Of a stretch of DNA of 64,000 nt, positions 38,127-50,362 are shown piece after piece. This DNA comes from Azadirachta indica (Eukaryota > Streptophyta > Magnoliopsida > Sapindales > Meliaceae), in the NCBI GenBank assembly GCA_022749755.1, contig CM040449.1:4917157-4981156 (forward strand). Reading direction: 5' to 3'. The position numbers were made by a program, and so were the translations under genes. The notes beneath the pieces were generated by a model. That model saw only the letters and a program-made list of their open reading frames with translations, did no database searches and was not told where the DNA came from. The stretch's first letter is position 1, and each line of letters begins with the position of its first letter.

Positions 38127-38894
38127 CCCATAGTTGAAAAGTTTATTGTGATTGTGATTTATCTTGTATCTGGAGCATGTTTTAGAGTAGTGGGAGACAG
38201 TTTGTTATACTCTCTGCAGCAAAACATTCTCAGTTGGAGTTGCATGGCAGTTAAATAAGAGCCTGTTTTGTCAGAAGCAACTATGAATAACAAAAAAGTT
38301 GTCTATCATGTTTTCATTTGGTTTGAGAGAATTTTGTTCATATCTTCGTTTTTGTGGATATCTTAAACACTATCATCAATCCATGTTTCTCTGTAGCACT
38401 TGCCAACTGTGATGAACTTTTTGATGGGATTTTATGATGATTCTAATCATGTGCCGACTGTATTCGAAGGAGTTTTGGTTTCTGGAATTTTGCAACTACG
38501 ATCGCATTTACAATCTTAGAAAATTTGAGAGAAATAAATGCCATGTTCAACTAGATTGTCATTGTAACTATATACTTTGATGACTTTGTCGCAATTGTGA
38601 ATTGGACTAGGAATGAAGACGAAAGCAATAATTTTAACTTGCAAATGTCGCGTGGACTGGATAAGCATTCGCTATTATCACAGTTGTATCTAACCAATCG
38701 TGAGAAGAATGTTTTGTGCTAGTCTTTAGCGGCATAGGATTGGGAATTTAGCTGCCGGAAGTGCTTTTTGAGGATAACATTATGCTCTTTATTCTTCTTA
38801 AGAGGTGGGTTTGCTTGTGCTGATAAAACCCAATAAACAAAAAGAAAAAACAGAGGGAAAATGAAAAAGAAAAATTAAAGAAGAAATGGATTCT
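38127..38894. other. 3' flanks of two convergent genes
   Basis: SDH5-like 3' UTR from the left and 3' UTR of the minus-strand 205-aa gene from the right. No further gene seen. Confidence 0.5.
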
Positions 38895-39626
38895 CTAAAC
38901 GCAAGGCATCTTAGCTATTCTAGTGCCCTTACGCCACGACCAAGATTCAGAAGGCGATTTTGGTAATGGTGGAAGTAGTACAGCCTTCCTGCACAAACCA
39001 AATGGCCATCCTTCACAATAACAGAATTCCTGAATTATGGATCGTCTAAAATCCTGAAAATCAAGCCCATTCAAACTTGAACTGCAGGAGAAGTTGGTCT
39101 TAACCGAGTAAAACGCTTCCCTACTCATACCACTTGAATAACAAGAGAAACAACTCCCAACTGAACAGAATTCTTCCCTTGCATCTTCACCAGCATCATC
39201 ATCCTCGTTATGTAGTTGTAATGCCTTGAGATACAATTCTCTGCTTCTTGGAGAAAACACCCAGGAAAAGCTATCTGTTATTATGCCAGGCCTGCGTCTC
39301 AACTTCTCCATCGCTCGGCTCCTGATTTCTGAAACAACCACCTGTAGTAAACATCAACAACAAAATAACACCAACCCAAAAACACTTAAATGATTGGCTG
39401 TAAAACAGAGAAATTCAAATTGAAATCTAATTTTCTTTGGTGAATGGTGTTGTACTTCCTGTTCTTCGTTGAAGTCACTCGCTTGATAATCCTCCTCCGG
39501 ACCTGAAGTCGAAAGGCGTCCATTGAAACTATGGCAATTGGAAAATGCATCTTTCAAAAGCGTAGCAAGGAATTTGCATCTCTTAGAGTGGTGATTCGGT
39601 GGCTCTTCATGATAAAACACGCTCAT
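38895..39626 (-). CDS. Plant-specific uncharacterised protein, 205 aa
   Basis: Two exons: 39626-39456 (57 codons) and 39341-38895 (148 codons plus stop), joined phase 0 with good GT-AG signals. I do not recognise a catalytic domain. Visible features: N-terminal NHHSKRCKFLATLLKDAFSN, a helical basic segment VVVSEIRSRAMEKLRRRPG at the start of exon 2, a Ser/Cys-rich middle (SCFSCYSSGMSREAF, NFSCSSS) and a C-terminal block LPPLPKSPSESWSWRKGTR. The ends look conserved and the middle low in complexity, as in plant regulatory or adaptor proteins. No signal peptide or membrane segment. Function unknown. It is convergent with the SDH5-like gene. Confidence 0.75.
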
Positions 39627-41359
39627 GCTGGAGAAGCAGCAGCTGAATGGAAATGGAATATGGAAAAATGAAAATTCATTTTTAGTGGTACTTATAATAA
39701 TTCATCGTCTGTGTTGATGTTGAAATTGACTAAGCTTTTGTGATAGCGGCCTTGTACCTCACTGAAAATACTGGGTTTCTAATCCTTTGGGGTAAAGACA
39801 AAGTTAAAAAAGCACAAAAGACAATCTAACAGTCACCCTCAAATTCCGCAGGAATTTCTTGTTGCCATTTGATGCTAATCTGTTGGCTGCAATTTTAAGA
39901 TACAAATAATTTGCTATGTCTGTGGATATCTTTAAAGGTACAATTTATTTGAGGCCATTACCATATTCTGTAGCTAATGCGTAGTTTACAAGTTTACACT
40001 TTTAAGCTTAAGTGATGGAGGACTAGACATAACACCAAACTTCAGAGCTATTTTGGCGAATATAGTAAGAACCATATTGTATTCATCCAAGTTATTTCAA
40101 GAACACAAATCAAGAAACAAGTTATGGCAATTGGGTTCCCTCCTAAACCACTAATTTAAATACCAGCAAGAGTATACATACCTTAATTCTTTCAAGACTG
40201 GAGTATCTTTGGTTCCTTGAACAAGTAGATCTGGCAGAGAGGGAAAAAAAAAAATTCGCAGTTGTTATCCTTCACTTTGGTTTTTCTGTGTCTTCTCCTT
40301 CCTCCAACATCAACCACCCATTGATATTTTCCCGGTAAAGTTGATATGATTCCAGGAAAAAAGGTCAACCAGCATTTATTGTGATTTGAATGCAACGTAA
40401 TTCTGTCGTGGCTTTTTAATATTTCTTTAACCGACATGATGAGTTCATGCCATAACTCACTACTTTTGAAACTGCTTTAAACTGTGATCATGCACGCTAA
40501 CTAGACTGGCAATAGAAAACTTAATTACTTTTGCCCTAAAAATGAAAACTTTTCAAACAAAAAGAAAAGGTTTTCGTGGAAGTTATAATGAGTCGGGACA
40601 AGTGTTCAACTAAGGTGGGGTGGAGTAAGCTAGTCAACCACGTGAACCAATAATTTCTATTGCAAAGTAATTTCATCAAATCACCAAGAGAAGAGTAAGA
40701 AATAATTGACTTCTAAACGTGTAAAAGCGATATGACCCTGTATTGAGTGAATTAAGGTATATCCCAGAAGCAGATTCACAAAACAATGCAAAGAGGAAGA
40801 GTGCAAAGCAATTATGCTGATTTTAGATGCCCAAAAAAAAAAAAAAAACACATAATTAGATTCTCTTATCTACAGAACCAACAATCTCATATGGGTTAGT
40901 GATAATCCAACACAAAGCAAACATGCAGCTGGCTCATAATCAGCTGGTATAGGAGTCAGACATTCAACTATGAATTTTTCTTCCCTAAAATTGCTTCTCT
41001 CAAAGGCAGCTCGTCAGTAAAAAGCAACATGAGATTCTGAACATTCAACTACGAATCACGAGAATTCAGAAATTTTTGGGTTGCGTATTTCTTATGAATT
41101 ATTATATATATAAGGGGAAATTTACAATGTCAACTGAGAAAAAGAATCTGATGCAATACAGAATCATGATCATATTCCAGAAGCACAGGTCCCGTACATT
41201 TTTCCCCTACTGGACCTGTCACGTATTCAACAGTGCAACAAGCTGAAACTGCTTCCAATTCTGAAGGCGAAAGCAGCATGTGAAGTACAATTGCGTAAAC
41301 CATATTCATAAGCAAGTAGATCCTGCAATATTCTGTTCATGCAGCCTTCAGTTTGTTTC
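39627..41359. other. Intergenic / upstream region, no gene seen
   Basis: Left part is 5' sequence of the 205-aa gene; an A-rich tract lies at about 40831-40848. Open frames at 40192-40437 and 41130-41315 on the minus strand have no recognisable domain. The last few hundred bases before 41360 would be 3' UTR of the TPR-like gene if its downstream exons are used. Confidence 0.5.
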
Positions 41360-41569
41360 TCACAAGGTTGCCACACCTCCTCCATATTCCTCCTGTGAAT
41401 GAATCACCGAACATAATACCTCTATCAATTGAACGTGATGTTAACAAATGAGTGGGAAGCCAACTTCTGCAAATATCAAGTTAAAAAGAGAAAATAATTA
41501 AGTCTAACCTCGCATAACTCTATGAAAGCAATCCTGCCAAGTCTTCCATCTATTCCTCTTTCACATAAA
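41360..41569 (-). other. Two downstream exons in frame with the TPR-like gene
   Basis: Exon 41569-41509 (61 nt) and exon 41392-41360 (33 nt) are bounded by CAG acceptors and GT donors. Joined to the end of the 129-aa frame at 41905 they read on as LGCLCERGIDGRLGRIAFIE.. and end EEYGGGVATL before a stop. Phases match across both introns. They are either coding sequence of a longer ancestral or readthrough form, or a spliced 3' UTR. Confidence 0.45.
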
Positions 41570-41912
41570 CTGCAGTGGACATCAGACTGTGTTAAGGAAT
41601 AGCCCCTAAGACATATTAAACAAAGGACCTAAATACAATCATACATGCTGATTTTCACCCTTTGCAGAAAATCCCTTTCTGAACCAGTGCAATGCATGCA
41701 GCAAGAAGCAAAAGTTTTGCTCTAAAACACTAGGAGTCAACATAACAAGTTAAAAAAAGAAAGATGAAGCAAGAAACTAGAAATAAAGACTGGTCATTAC
41801 TTTCTAATCAGTGCAAAGAAACATGCTACTAATCAAGTAATTACCAATCTTAACATATACTGTAAACTCCCTTTACGTTCTGAAATGAAAGCATAGATAT
41901 TTACCAGCCAAG

Positions 41913-42302
41913 TCAGTTAGGAGACTTCTGCAGTTGCTGAGATGTTAGTGAAATAAGAGATTGAAGTTTAGCCACAGCAGAGGTCTTATCAGGTGGGCAT
42001 TTGGAAAGAGAAAGGTTCAGAGACTGAAGGGCTTCATCAAGCTTGCCAGCAGCCAATGCTGCACATCCTGCCTTATAAGCCTCATCTGCCATTTTTGCAT
42101 CATATTGAGGAGCCACACTAGCATCAGAGCTTGTGTTTTTCAACAGGGAGGAAGATGGAGAGTCAAGATAAGCAGTCGCACGGGCATACTCAAGATTAGC
42201 AATAGCTATATTAATCTCTGCCATGAGAGCTTCAGGTGTTAATGGAAAAATCTTCACATCATCAAAGACGCTAAATCGATGGCTCTCTTCTGCAGAGCCC
42301 AT
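41913..42302 (-). CDS. Small TPR-like plant protein, 129 aa (possible longer spliced form)
   Basis: An uninterrupted frame from MGSAEESHRFSVFDDVKIFP to QLQKSPN. Residues about 70-115 (DEAYKAGCAALAAGKLDEAL..LNLSLSKCPPD) resemble one tetratricopeptide helix pair; the first 60 residues form a conserved-looking N-terminal block. No targeting signal is visible. Likely a plant-specific adaptor; function unknown. A 5' UTR exon ending at 43229 with a GT donor suggests a leader intron. After the TGA, eight more bases of the same frame lead to a GT donor at 41904, and exons 41569-41509 and 41392-41360 continue in frame for about 33 codons to another stop, so an extended product or spliced 3' UTR is possible. 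Confidence 0.72.
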   Translation of the reverse strand: MGSAEESHRFSVFDDVKIFPLTPEALMAEINIAIANLEYARATAYLDSPSSSLLKNTSSDASVAPQYDAKMADEAYKAGCAALAAGKLDEALQSLNLSLSKCPPDKTSAVAKLQSLISLTSQQLQKSPN

Positions 42303-43985
42303 GTTTCTTGTTGGCCGTGATAGTTACTTTAGGCTTAAGAGTAAGTTATTTCTCAGTAATAACTCAAGAAACTGAATTTCAATGTTCAGCACCACAACAT
42401 CAACCACATAATACAGAGAAGAGGCAGTGTGCTGGTGTGTAAACCAAACATATAGTCTTGACCCTCACCAATCCAATTGTTGTTTGAAATTTCCAAGTGG
42501 TGCAAGGCTAAGAAGAATCCAACAAAATGTCAATAATAAAAATTCTAGTTACAACTTAGCTGAGAATGATAGGACTAATTCTTTTGTTCCATATTTGTTT
42601 TAAGCATGTAATAATTGAGAAAACAAACTATGAAGAGATACGATACAAGAAAATGCATATGATTAAAAAAGCAAGCCCGAGCAATATTAAGGAAAAAGAA
42701 AATCACTTTCCACAATATTATTTGTGCTCAAGCCAGTTGCACTGAACAACATCATTATACTTACAGTCCATAACAAAGGAGACAGGCCATTAAAATTAGG
42801 TATAAAAGGACCAAAGAAAGCCTAGTCCCATCTCTAACATTCTCATTTATGACCGGAATTACGACCTCAGTACTCTCTTGAGGTTAGAACTACACATAAG
42901 AAAGGATGTTCTGGTTTTTTCACCAACCCAAAATGTTGGAAAATGCTTTTTATGATAAATTTTGGAGGCTTGAAGTACACGAATACTAATTGAACTAAAA
43001 ATTCATTATCGCACGCACTAAAGATCAGTTTTCTTTGAATTACATAATCAAATAAGAAACAAAGCTTAAATTTTTATTGAAGAAATTGAAGAAGCTTCAA
43101 TCTAATGGCGAAAATTGCAGGAAGAAAGTTGTTATTTCCATTATTTTCTGAAAAAAGAATAAGCAGAAAAAGGCAGCTTTTAAATTCAATATTAAAATTT
43201 ACAGAAGAAAAATACCAGAAACCCATACCTCTCAGTCTCAGCCAAGCCTGTTGATTTTCTTGGCGTGTGGGGGTAAATGAGGAGGAGGAGGTAAGGCGGG
43301 AGCAACGAAAGTAAAGATCCTGATCCTGATCATTTTATTTCCCTACAAATGTTTGAAAGCTCAAAGGGAAGAGGGGTTCTATGCTACGGTCACTCGGGGT
43401 TGTCCCACTTGAACAACTGCCCTTATGTGATGACACGTATCCCGGACCATGAACCCGAGCCAACAACAACATTCTCCCTTGGCCCACGTGGCCCAACCCA
43501 AACATCTGGCAATCCCCGCAAGTCACGACATGCCTTTCTAACTGGAAATTGTGATTTTTCTTTTTTGCCCTTTTTATTGTTTACGATTTACTAGAGTACT
43601 TTGCTGCTTACTAATTCAGAAATAGATCAGAAGATTTCGTCCGAGCCCATTATTGACAATTTGAGCATCAAAATATTGGCTGACAGCATCAAATTCACAA
43701 CCCCTCTCAACGAAGTACTTAGAATGAGAGAAAATTCTCACTACAGAATTGATATAAAAGTAAGTTTTTTATTGACAAAGTTTAATTGAAAAGTTATATA
43801 TCACAATATCAAACTTATAACTCCGTCCGACTGCCGAAGACAGCAGCAAGAGAGACTAAAACTAGGGAGTCTTGTCCCACACACTAAGCGTGGGTCCAAG
43901 TGATCGCTTTGATTTTCCATTCACGCTGATCATGAATCATCAACCACAATAACAAAGAAGTTGGCAACAATAAGAGCTTCATTTA
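42303..43985. other. 5' leader intron and intergenic region
   Basis: The segment to 43229 is probably the first intron and leader of the TPR-like gene. From 43300 to 43985 I see no gene; open frames near 43335-43594 and 43601-43789 look spurious. Confidence 0.5.
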
Positions 43986-44535
43986 TCACAAACGACCATC
44001 AACTGTAACCTTAACGTCAGGATTTACAAATAAACGTACATGCAGAGAACAAGAACCACAAGGTAGAATAACTGATGCTGGTATAGTTTCTGGACTTCTT
44101 ATAGAAATCCTATTCCCATTCCTTAACAATGTATAACCCATTTTACCCAATTCCGAAGAATCAATGGAAAAGTAATCACCACATCGACACTGATAAAAGA
44201 GGTCCAGAGCTTCTCCATTATCTTCAATCATCATATCCTCTAAGCTACCATCCTCTGCAGCAACTTGCATCCGGCCTAGATGCTCGTAGCTCACTATCAT
44301 ACACTGCACGTGACCTAGAATTGCTGAGAACTTCCCAAGCCTTGTGTACTTTTAGAAATTTATCTCCCAATTCCTTATCATGATGAGATGGCTCGGCTAT
44401 CTTTTGTAATTTATCGGGATGATAATTAAGGATGGCAGATCGATATCCTGTACGGATTTCTTCAATACTTGCATCTTCTCTCACACAAAGAATATCATAT
44501 TGTGTCTGCTGGATAGTACTCTCACCAAAACCCAT
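43986..44535 (-). CDS. DPH4: DPH4-like J-domain / CSL zinc-finger protein, frameshifted
   Basis: DPH4 (JJJ3, DNAJC24) is the J-protein that supports DPH3 and the DPH1-DPH2 step of diphthamide synthesis on elongation factor 2. The N-terminal frame from 44535 carries a J domain with HPD at 39-41 (NYHPDKL) and KAWEVLSNSRSRAVYD. The C-terminal frame carries the CSL-type zinc finger CRCGDYF with PCGSC further on. The two halves are in different frames and meet at 44262-44280, where one extra base (or two lost) shifts AVYDSELRASR out of frame. No intron of believable size fits there. With the shift, the protein stops at about 97 aa and loses the zinc finger. Corrected length would be about 180 aa, right for the family. 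Either a real lesion or a sequence error. Confidence 0.8.
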
Positions 44536-46565
44536 GGTTGAACACTGATGGGTATTACCTCAGCTTCAGTAGAACCACTACAAATACAATAAATATGTTA
44601 CTTACTTAATGTCCAATACAAACAAAACTTAGCAAGATTAAAACGTTCATTAGGAGTGCAGAAATTAACAAAGCCTTGAACTAATGTATAGAATCAGAAT
44701 TCCTGCAGATGTTTGCATCTGTTGGATACCAATATAAGATTGACTTTGCAGCCTCAACAAGGCTTGACATATCGAATCCAGTACAACTACTTCTGGTATA
44801 TAAAAACATTTTTTGCTAAATTCATCATGCCAAAATGATTGAACCTTACAATTACTCTACTAGGCAGTAACATGCATAATCAAGTGAAATTAATAATAGG
44901 GGCACTCGCTACTTGCTAAGTTGCTTGAACCCATAAAGCACAAGAAATGAAACAAAAAATGAAGAGCTTGTGATGAAAGGTGCAGATGGCATCATGTAGC
45001 ATGGCATTTGATCCTAAAACGTCATTCTGTTTGCGAATCTCAGGTTGTGAGAAGTCTTTGGACCATCTTTTGAGAACAACAGGACCAGAATCCGTCTCCA
45101 TTCATAATGCAACATCCTTGGAGAATCTTTAGCAGCTAAAGGCGTTAGCAGCACCAGAACTAAAAGTATACATATAAATAAATCAGAACACGAGGGATAG
45201 CTGCATTACAATTACCATGCAGCAGCATTCTAAGTAGCTAAGTATGACCCATAGAGAATTGGCTAATATATTCTTTTACACAAAGCAAGTAATATAATAA
45301 CTGGAATCATTTATAACTGACAGAAAACGATGAAAACAAAAATCACCTATGTCTCTTTGATGATTGAATTTGATAAACCCTAAATTCCTTATTCATAACG
45401 GGAACGCGCTTCTTTTTCATCGTGTAATTTCATTTATTAATACGAAGACTCCAAATGTCAATGGATTTCCAAACGAATTTAACAAACCACGATGGAGTTC
45501 TTACCTCTTCTCTACAATTTCACTGCAAACTTTCGGCTGCTTCGGGGCTAAGAATGGTTACCGCAGCGCCATCAGTAGATCGTGACAAGATTACCGGCGA
45601 GCTACTTCTCATTAATCACAACCAGAATTCGTTGCTTAATCTTCGCCAGCCGTCGCGTTTTACGAGTCGCGATTGTCAGATTATACGACAAACGTCTATC
45701 GACAGGACCTATGCGCCGTTGGTCCAACTAAAGTCAGGGGTCCAAGTCCCAACCAGAACTTCATTTTACTCTTTATGAAATTGGTATTATTTTATTTATT
45801 TATGTATTTATTGGCAACGAAGCAATCATTATAGTCTACAGACGGAAAATAACACAATTTTCTTGATGCCTAGTAGTGTGATGATGTTTTGAGACTGAGA
45901 CGCCTCACCCTTCATAACTGGGATGAGAAGAATTCTGTGACTCGTGTCATTGTTAAACGTAACCCTTCAATGATCGTTGAAGAAAAATGAAGATAAGGAG
46001 AGTCGTGCTACTATACTGGTTAGGATCGGTTGATAACCTTATTATTTGACTGCTTTTGTTTGACAATATTACACCAAAATTCCAATACCACAACATTCCA
46101 TATGAGCGCACTGACAAATCATAAATTCAGGCCCCAAAAAAGACAGTTGAGAAAAGATAAAGTTAGCATTACATTAGGGTAACACTGGGTAGCTGCTTTA
46201 AGTGTTCCAATGAAACAAGTCACCTTGCTGCGGCATCAAATTACCCAGTTTAGGATAATCTTGCCAAGACCCATTACATTCTGTGTTACAAAAAATGGCC
46301 ACATAAATAGATAGGGAATCACAGTCCCGATCCCCTTCCCCTTTCATCTTGCCCAAAACCAAAAGAATAGTAAACAAAAGTCAAAATTCACCGGATATCA
46401 GGAGTGTGTAACATGGATTTTTCCATTGTACGCTACAACAGGGATTTTCATAGAATATTAGGAGTGTAACTTGATGGCCGCCCATTAAAATGTCACAACA
46501 TGGCAAGCATTGGCAGGTCAAAATACTTCTTCAGATTAACTGCCTATTCTTTTGGCAACATCCAA
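44536..46565. other. Upstream / intergenic region, no supported gene
   Basis: Open frames at 44916-45101 (-) and 45364-45778 (+) have no recognisable domains. The CpG-containing sequence around 45540-45740 may be the promoter or leader of the DPH4-like gene. Remaining DNA to 46565 includes the 3' UTR of the minus-strand membrane-protein gene. Confidence 0.45.
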
Positions 46566-49500
46566 TCACACACTAATGACACCAGAGACCCATGGAACGA
46601 CCAAAGGTGCCGTTGGGTGAGAATTTCTATACGATTCAGAGTACTTGTCCTTAAAATTTAGTTTGGGCTTTTCCGCCTGCATTATGATATGAAAAACAGG
46701 AATATTAGACTGTAACTTCATTAAGAAGCAAAAGAAAATGATCAATTGCCACCTTAATGACAAAATTAGCAGATGCTTACATATTTCAGCCAGCATTCCT
46801 GATTTTTGTGTTCATAGATATCTGGGGAATAACAACCTGTATCAGATGGGCAGTAAACCCAAACATTGCATTTCAATTGACCTGGTCTCGCACGCTTTGC
46901 TTGCTCTATGCAAGCCTGACAGCAGTCAGCCGCACTTTCTTTGTGGTGGGTAAGGCCCCATCTCACAGCAGCACCATCATAATCTGTATGAAGTTCAGCA
47001 TGACACTCAGGTGGAAGCGGCCTGCCAGGCAAAACATCTTCCTCTGGAGAAAAAAATGCATACCACTTAAAAATTACAATACAAACCTCAGCATAATTTA
47101 TATTTTCCATATTAATGGGATATGAAGGCAGTAATTCTGAAGCAGGCCAGAAAGTTTGATAATGATTTTAAATCCTAAAACCTACTTGAATTCTTAGTTC
47201 TTAAGTTTCTTTCTTTTTTTCTTTTTTTTTATTTTTCAAGTTTTTGATTGTGGGTGGCAGTGGGGTTTGGTTAAGTTTGACATAAGAGAAATCAATTACC
47301 AATATCATCATCATCATGTACACCCTCAGGTTTATCATCATGTTCTTCATGAATGGTTTCGGCAGGTATCCAAAGGCCAATTTCTTCAGAAAGTGCAGCC
47401 CAATCAGACTCCAAGACTCTTACTAGCATTCCTGCAGAATAATTAGGCGGAAAGGTGAAACTTGAACATGTTTTATACAGAAACAAATCTGAATTCCACA
47501 AAAGAAGATGCTTTGAGGTAAAAGACATACTAGCTTCCTCTTGAAGGATAGTTGAATTCATTCCCGGTCTTCCAACACTCAACTGTCTAGCTTCTTCTAG
47601 TTTTTCTCTACGCCAGCTTTCAACTGCTTCTGTTCCACCAACGGAAAATGCCAAAAAGGTGAATGACAAGATAATGAACCACAGCACACGAGTTTACATC
47701 ACCAGTATCATGATAGTTTCAAATTTGGTAAAGAATTAATTTAACCAATTACATGTCTTCAAAAAAATTGATTACTGGTATTATTATGCTCATATATGAT
47801 TCTTGAACATGTGGATACATCCCCTGCCTTCCCAAGCAATCCTTACAGTACTAGCAAAGAACTTATGCCAACACACAATGGGATACTTTCTGAATATCTT
47901 AGTTTCAGATGTTCCGGAACTTCAGCTCTTGGAGATTAGATAATACAATAAGTAGAAATCGAAATGCAGCTTTTATGAGCAGACATGTCTGAGTGTGTCT
48001 GAGAAAGAGAAGTAATTATGGGGGATGCGCAAAGACTGGAGAGATGAAAAACTCACAACCACAACAGTGGGTTAGGCCTTACGCCTGAGACACCTCTGGA
48101 TACTTTCTGAACATGATACTTTCGATATTCTGAAACTCCAGTTCTTAAAGATGAGATGAGATAATAAATAAAAATGGAAACACGTCTTCAAACCTAGCAA
48201 CTGAAATGTGTGAGTAAGTGTGAAGAAAGAGAGATATTTGCAAGGACAGGAGAAACAGAATCCATAACAAGAACATGGGATGTATGACAAGGAAACTAAA
48301 CTTCCAAATTGGCTACTGCAGTAACACACTTAAAAAGTGTACTATTACTAATAAAAAACAAAATAACTGTCTACTAATTCAAGCAGCACCACTAAATTGG
48401 ATCCACATACGTCCAAAGAATACTGCAGGAGTATAAAAATCATCATTGTGGCGTGGATCCGTCAGTACTATCACCCACTTCTTTTAAAAGTCCATTTTTC
48501 CAATAGGAATCATCATAGCCTGATTGATTGCTTTAAATGGTTAGAGACTAGTCTAGCAAGGCCGCCTATGAGAAAATAAAAAGGATCCATTTTAAGCTTT
48601 AAGCAGGTGGCATTGTGCAAGATCATCTGAAGATCATCTGAATAAATGTCTATGAAATTATCAGAGGATATTCCGTAATACATGTTTCTATTAAGCTCAA
48701 TTCCACTATAAATAATTTTCTAATGGGGCAAGATCAGCAGTCCTTTTTTTTTTACATAAAATCTTACATCAATTATAAACCGTTAGATATAAACACATCC
48801 AACAGTTAAGATTGCATTTGACCATGTAATTAATGCATAATTAATGCATCCATAATTAATGCATATGTCAGTTGCAATCTCAACTATTAAATGTGCCTAT
48901 ATCCAACGATTTACAATTGATATAAGATTTTGCATAAAAAAAAGAAGCTGCTGATCCAACCCCTTTTCTAATATATTATCCACAATTCCAACAGAAGTCC
49001 TCAATATAGTAGGAGTAAATTTATCTACAGCATAACTGAGAAAATAAAAGAATTCTGCATATAAGAGTAGCAATACAAGTTTTTCATCTAAATTATTAAT
49101 AGGTTGGCATAACTGCCATAGGTCAATCATCTAAACTATCCATTCAAACACTATCCGTGGGCAACCAAATTGAACCAATTGTTGACAAGTAACAGCCCCA
49201 GTGGCAGGGATATAATTTGGATAGACAGAACCACAACCTAGAATTATCTGTTGTATGTGAATGGAAATCAAGAATTTGGTTCCCCCAGCACTACCCACCA
49301 TATTGTTACTAGACTATTTGACCACATTAGCAAGAAATGAATCTTCTAAGGTTATCATACCATCAACAAATAAGTATATGAAAACTTAGCAGTTGTCTGG
49401 TCCTGTAAATTTCACTTCCATTTATAAGCATATAACTTGTATTGATGTTTTGGTTAAGACCTTCTAACATATTCCCCATTTTCTCATAAACTAGCAGCCA

Positions 49501-50242
49501 AACTCCAAGCAAATTCTACCAACAAAAAATATATTGCATTCATGAAACAAAATTGATTAAGGAAAAAAGTACATGTTATTGTCCGCTCACCTCTCTGGGC
49601 ACTTGCATTACCCTTAGCATCCAAGCTTCGCAACGTCTGCAGTATCTCATCAGTCATCCTCTGCTTAACAGCCCGCGGCAATTCAAACACTGATTCTTCC
49701 CTAGAAAACTCCTGCTTCAATCCATTTACCTTACGGCCACAACAACAAATTTTCATTAAGGTAAAGCCAAATATATACAACCAAAAACCAACTGAACCTC
49801 AAGCCATGACAAGCTTATTGCCTGTCAAAGAAAACTTCAGAAACGTAATCATAGGAAAAGGAAATTTATCAAAATCCAGCATAGGGTTTTACCAATTTAA
49901 GAAGCTTCATTGGTTCATTAGCTCTTCGAATCCGTATGGATTCTTCCATTTTCCTAATCTGATCTGGTGTGTACTTTACAACTGCACGCATTAAGAAAAG
50001 CAAACAATTAAAAAAAAATGCATTCAACAATAATCATCCTAAAATTAATTAAAAGAGCAGAAGCAAGAATGAAGTCGCATACCTTTTAAATCATTATCAG
50101 GATAAACGTAAATAGAACCGTAGATTGAACGAAGAACGTAGAGAGCAATAACAATGTTGATAGAACAAATTATAAGAGTAGTTTTCTTATATGAACAGCA
50201 CCATTTTCCTCTACCCTGATAACCCCACTCTCCTCTCGCCAT
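46566..50242 (-). CDS. Type II membrane protein with PAN/apple-like cysteine-rich lumenal domain, 330 aa
   Basis: Seven exons, all phases closing: 50242-50083, 49981-49893, 49729-49591, 47629-47531, 47431-47300, 47043-46781, 46676-46566 (331 codons with stop). Residues about 20-41 (TTLIICSINIVIALYVLRSIYG) form a single membrane anchor after a basic N-terminus, predicting a type II protein of the secretory pathway. Residues about 54-130 are charged helix (KYTPDQIRKMEESIRIRRA, RAVKQRMTDEIL). Exon 6 encodes a Cys-rich domain with CHAELHTDYDG, SAADCCQACIEQAK, CNVWVYCP and ECWLK, which resembles the PAN/apple fold. C-terminus ends VVPWVSGVISV. Conserved-looking plant protein; ligand and role unknown. 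Intron 3 holds a MITE, and a long (GA)n lies in the 5' leader. Confidence 0.85.
48716..48972. mobile_element. MITE, 239 bp, with perfect 9-bp target duplication, in an intron
   Basis: The element (48725-48963) is flanked by TTTTCTAAT at 48716-48724 and 48964-48972. Its ends are inverted repeats: GGGGCAAGATCAGCAG on the left and, read backwards, GGGGTTGGATCAGCAG on the right, continuing through poly-T and AAAATCTTA.ATCAATT to GATTGCA for about 100 bp. It has no coding potential. The 9-bp duplication marks it as Mutator-type. It sits in intron 3 of the PAN-like membrane-protein gene. Confidence 0.88.
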
Positions 50243-50280
50243 CTCTTTCCGCTTTCTTCCACGTCATCACACCATATTCC

Positions 50281-50283
<3 letters not shown>

Positions 50284-50359
<76 letters not shown>
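50284..50359. repeat. (CT)n microsatellite, 38 units
   Basis: Uninterrupted CT dinucleotides. On the gene strand this is (GA)n, beginning 41 bp upstream of the ATG of the PAN-like membrane-protein gene, so probably within its 5' leader. Confidence 0.95.

Positions 50360-50362
<3 letters not shown>

Noticed and set aside
43335..43594. Open frames on both strands near 43.4 kb
   Set aside because: No domain or splice context; ordinary intergenic sequence.
45364..45778. Overlapping + strand open frames
   Set aside because: No domain; more likely promoter or leader of the minus-strand DPH4-like gene.
49484..49780. Minus-strand frame extending beyond exon 3 of the PAN-like gene
   Set aside because: Only 49591-49729 is coding; the extension is intron read-through, since splice sites and phases fit the shorter exon.
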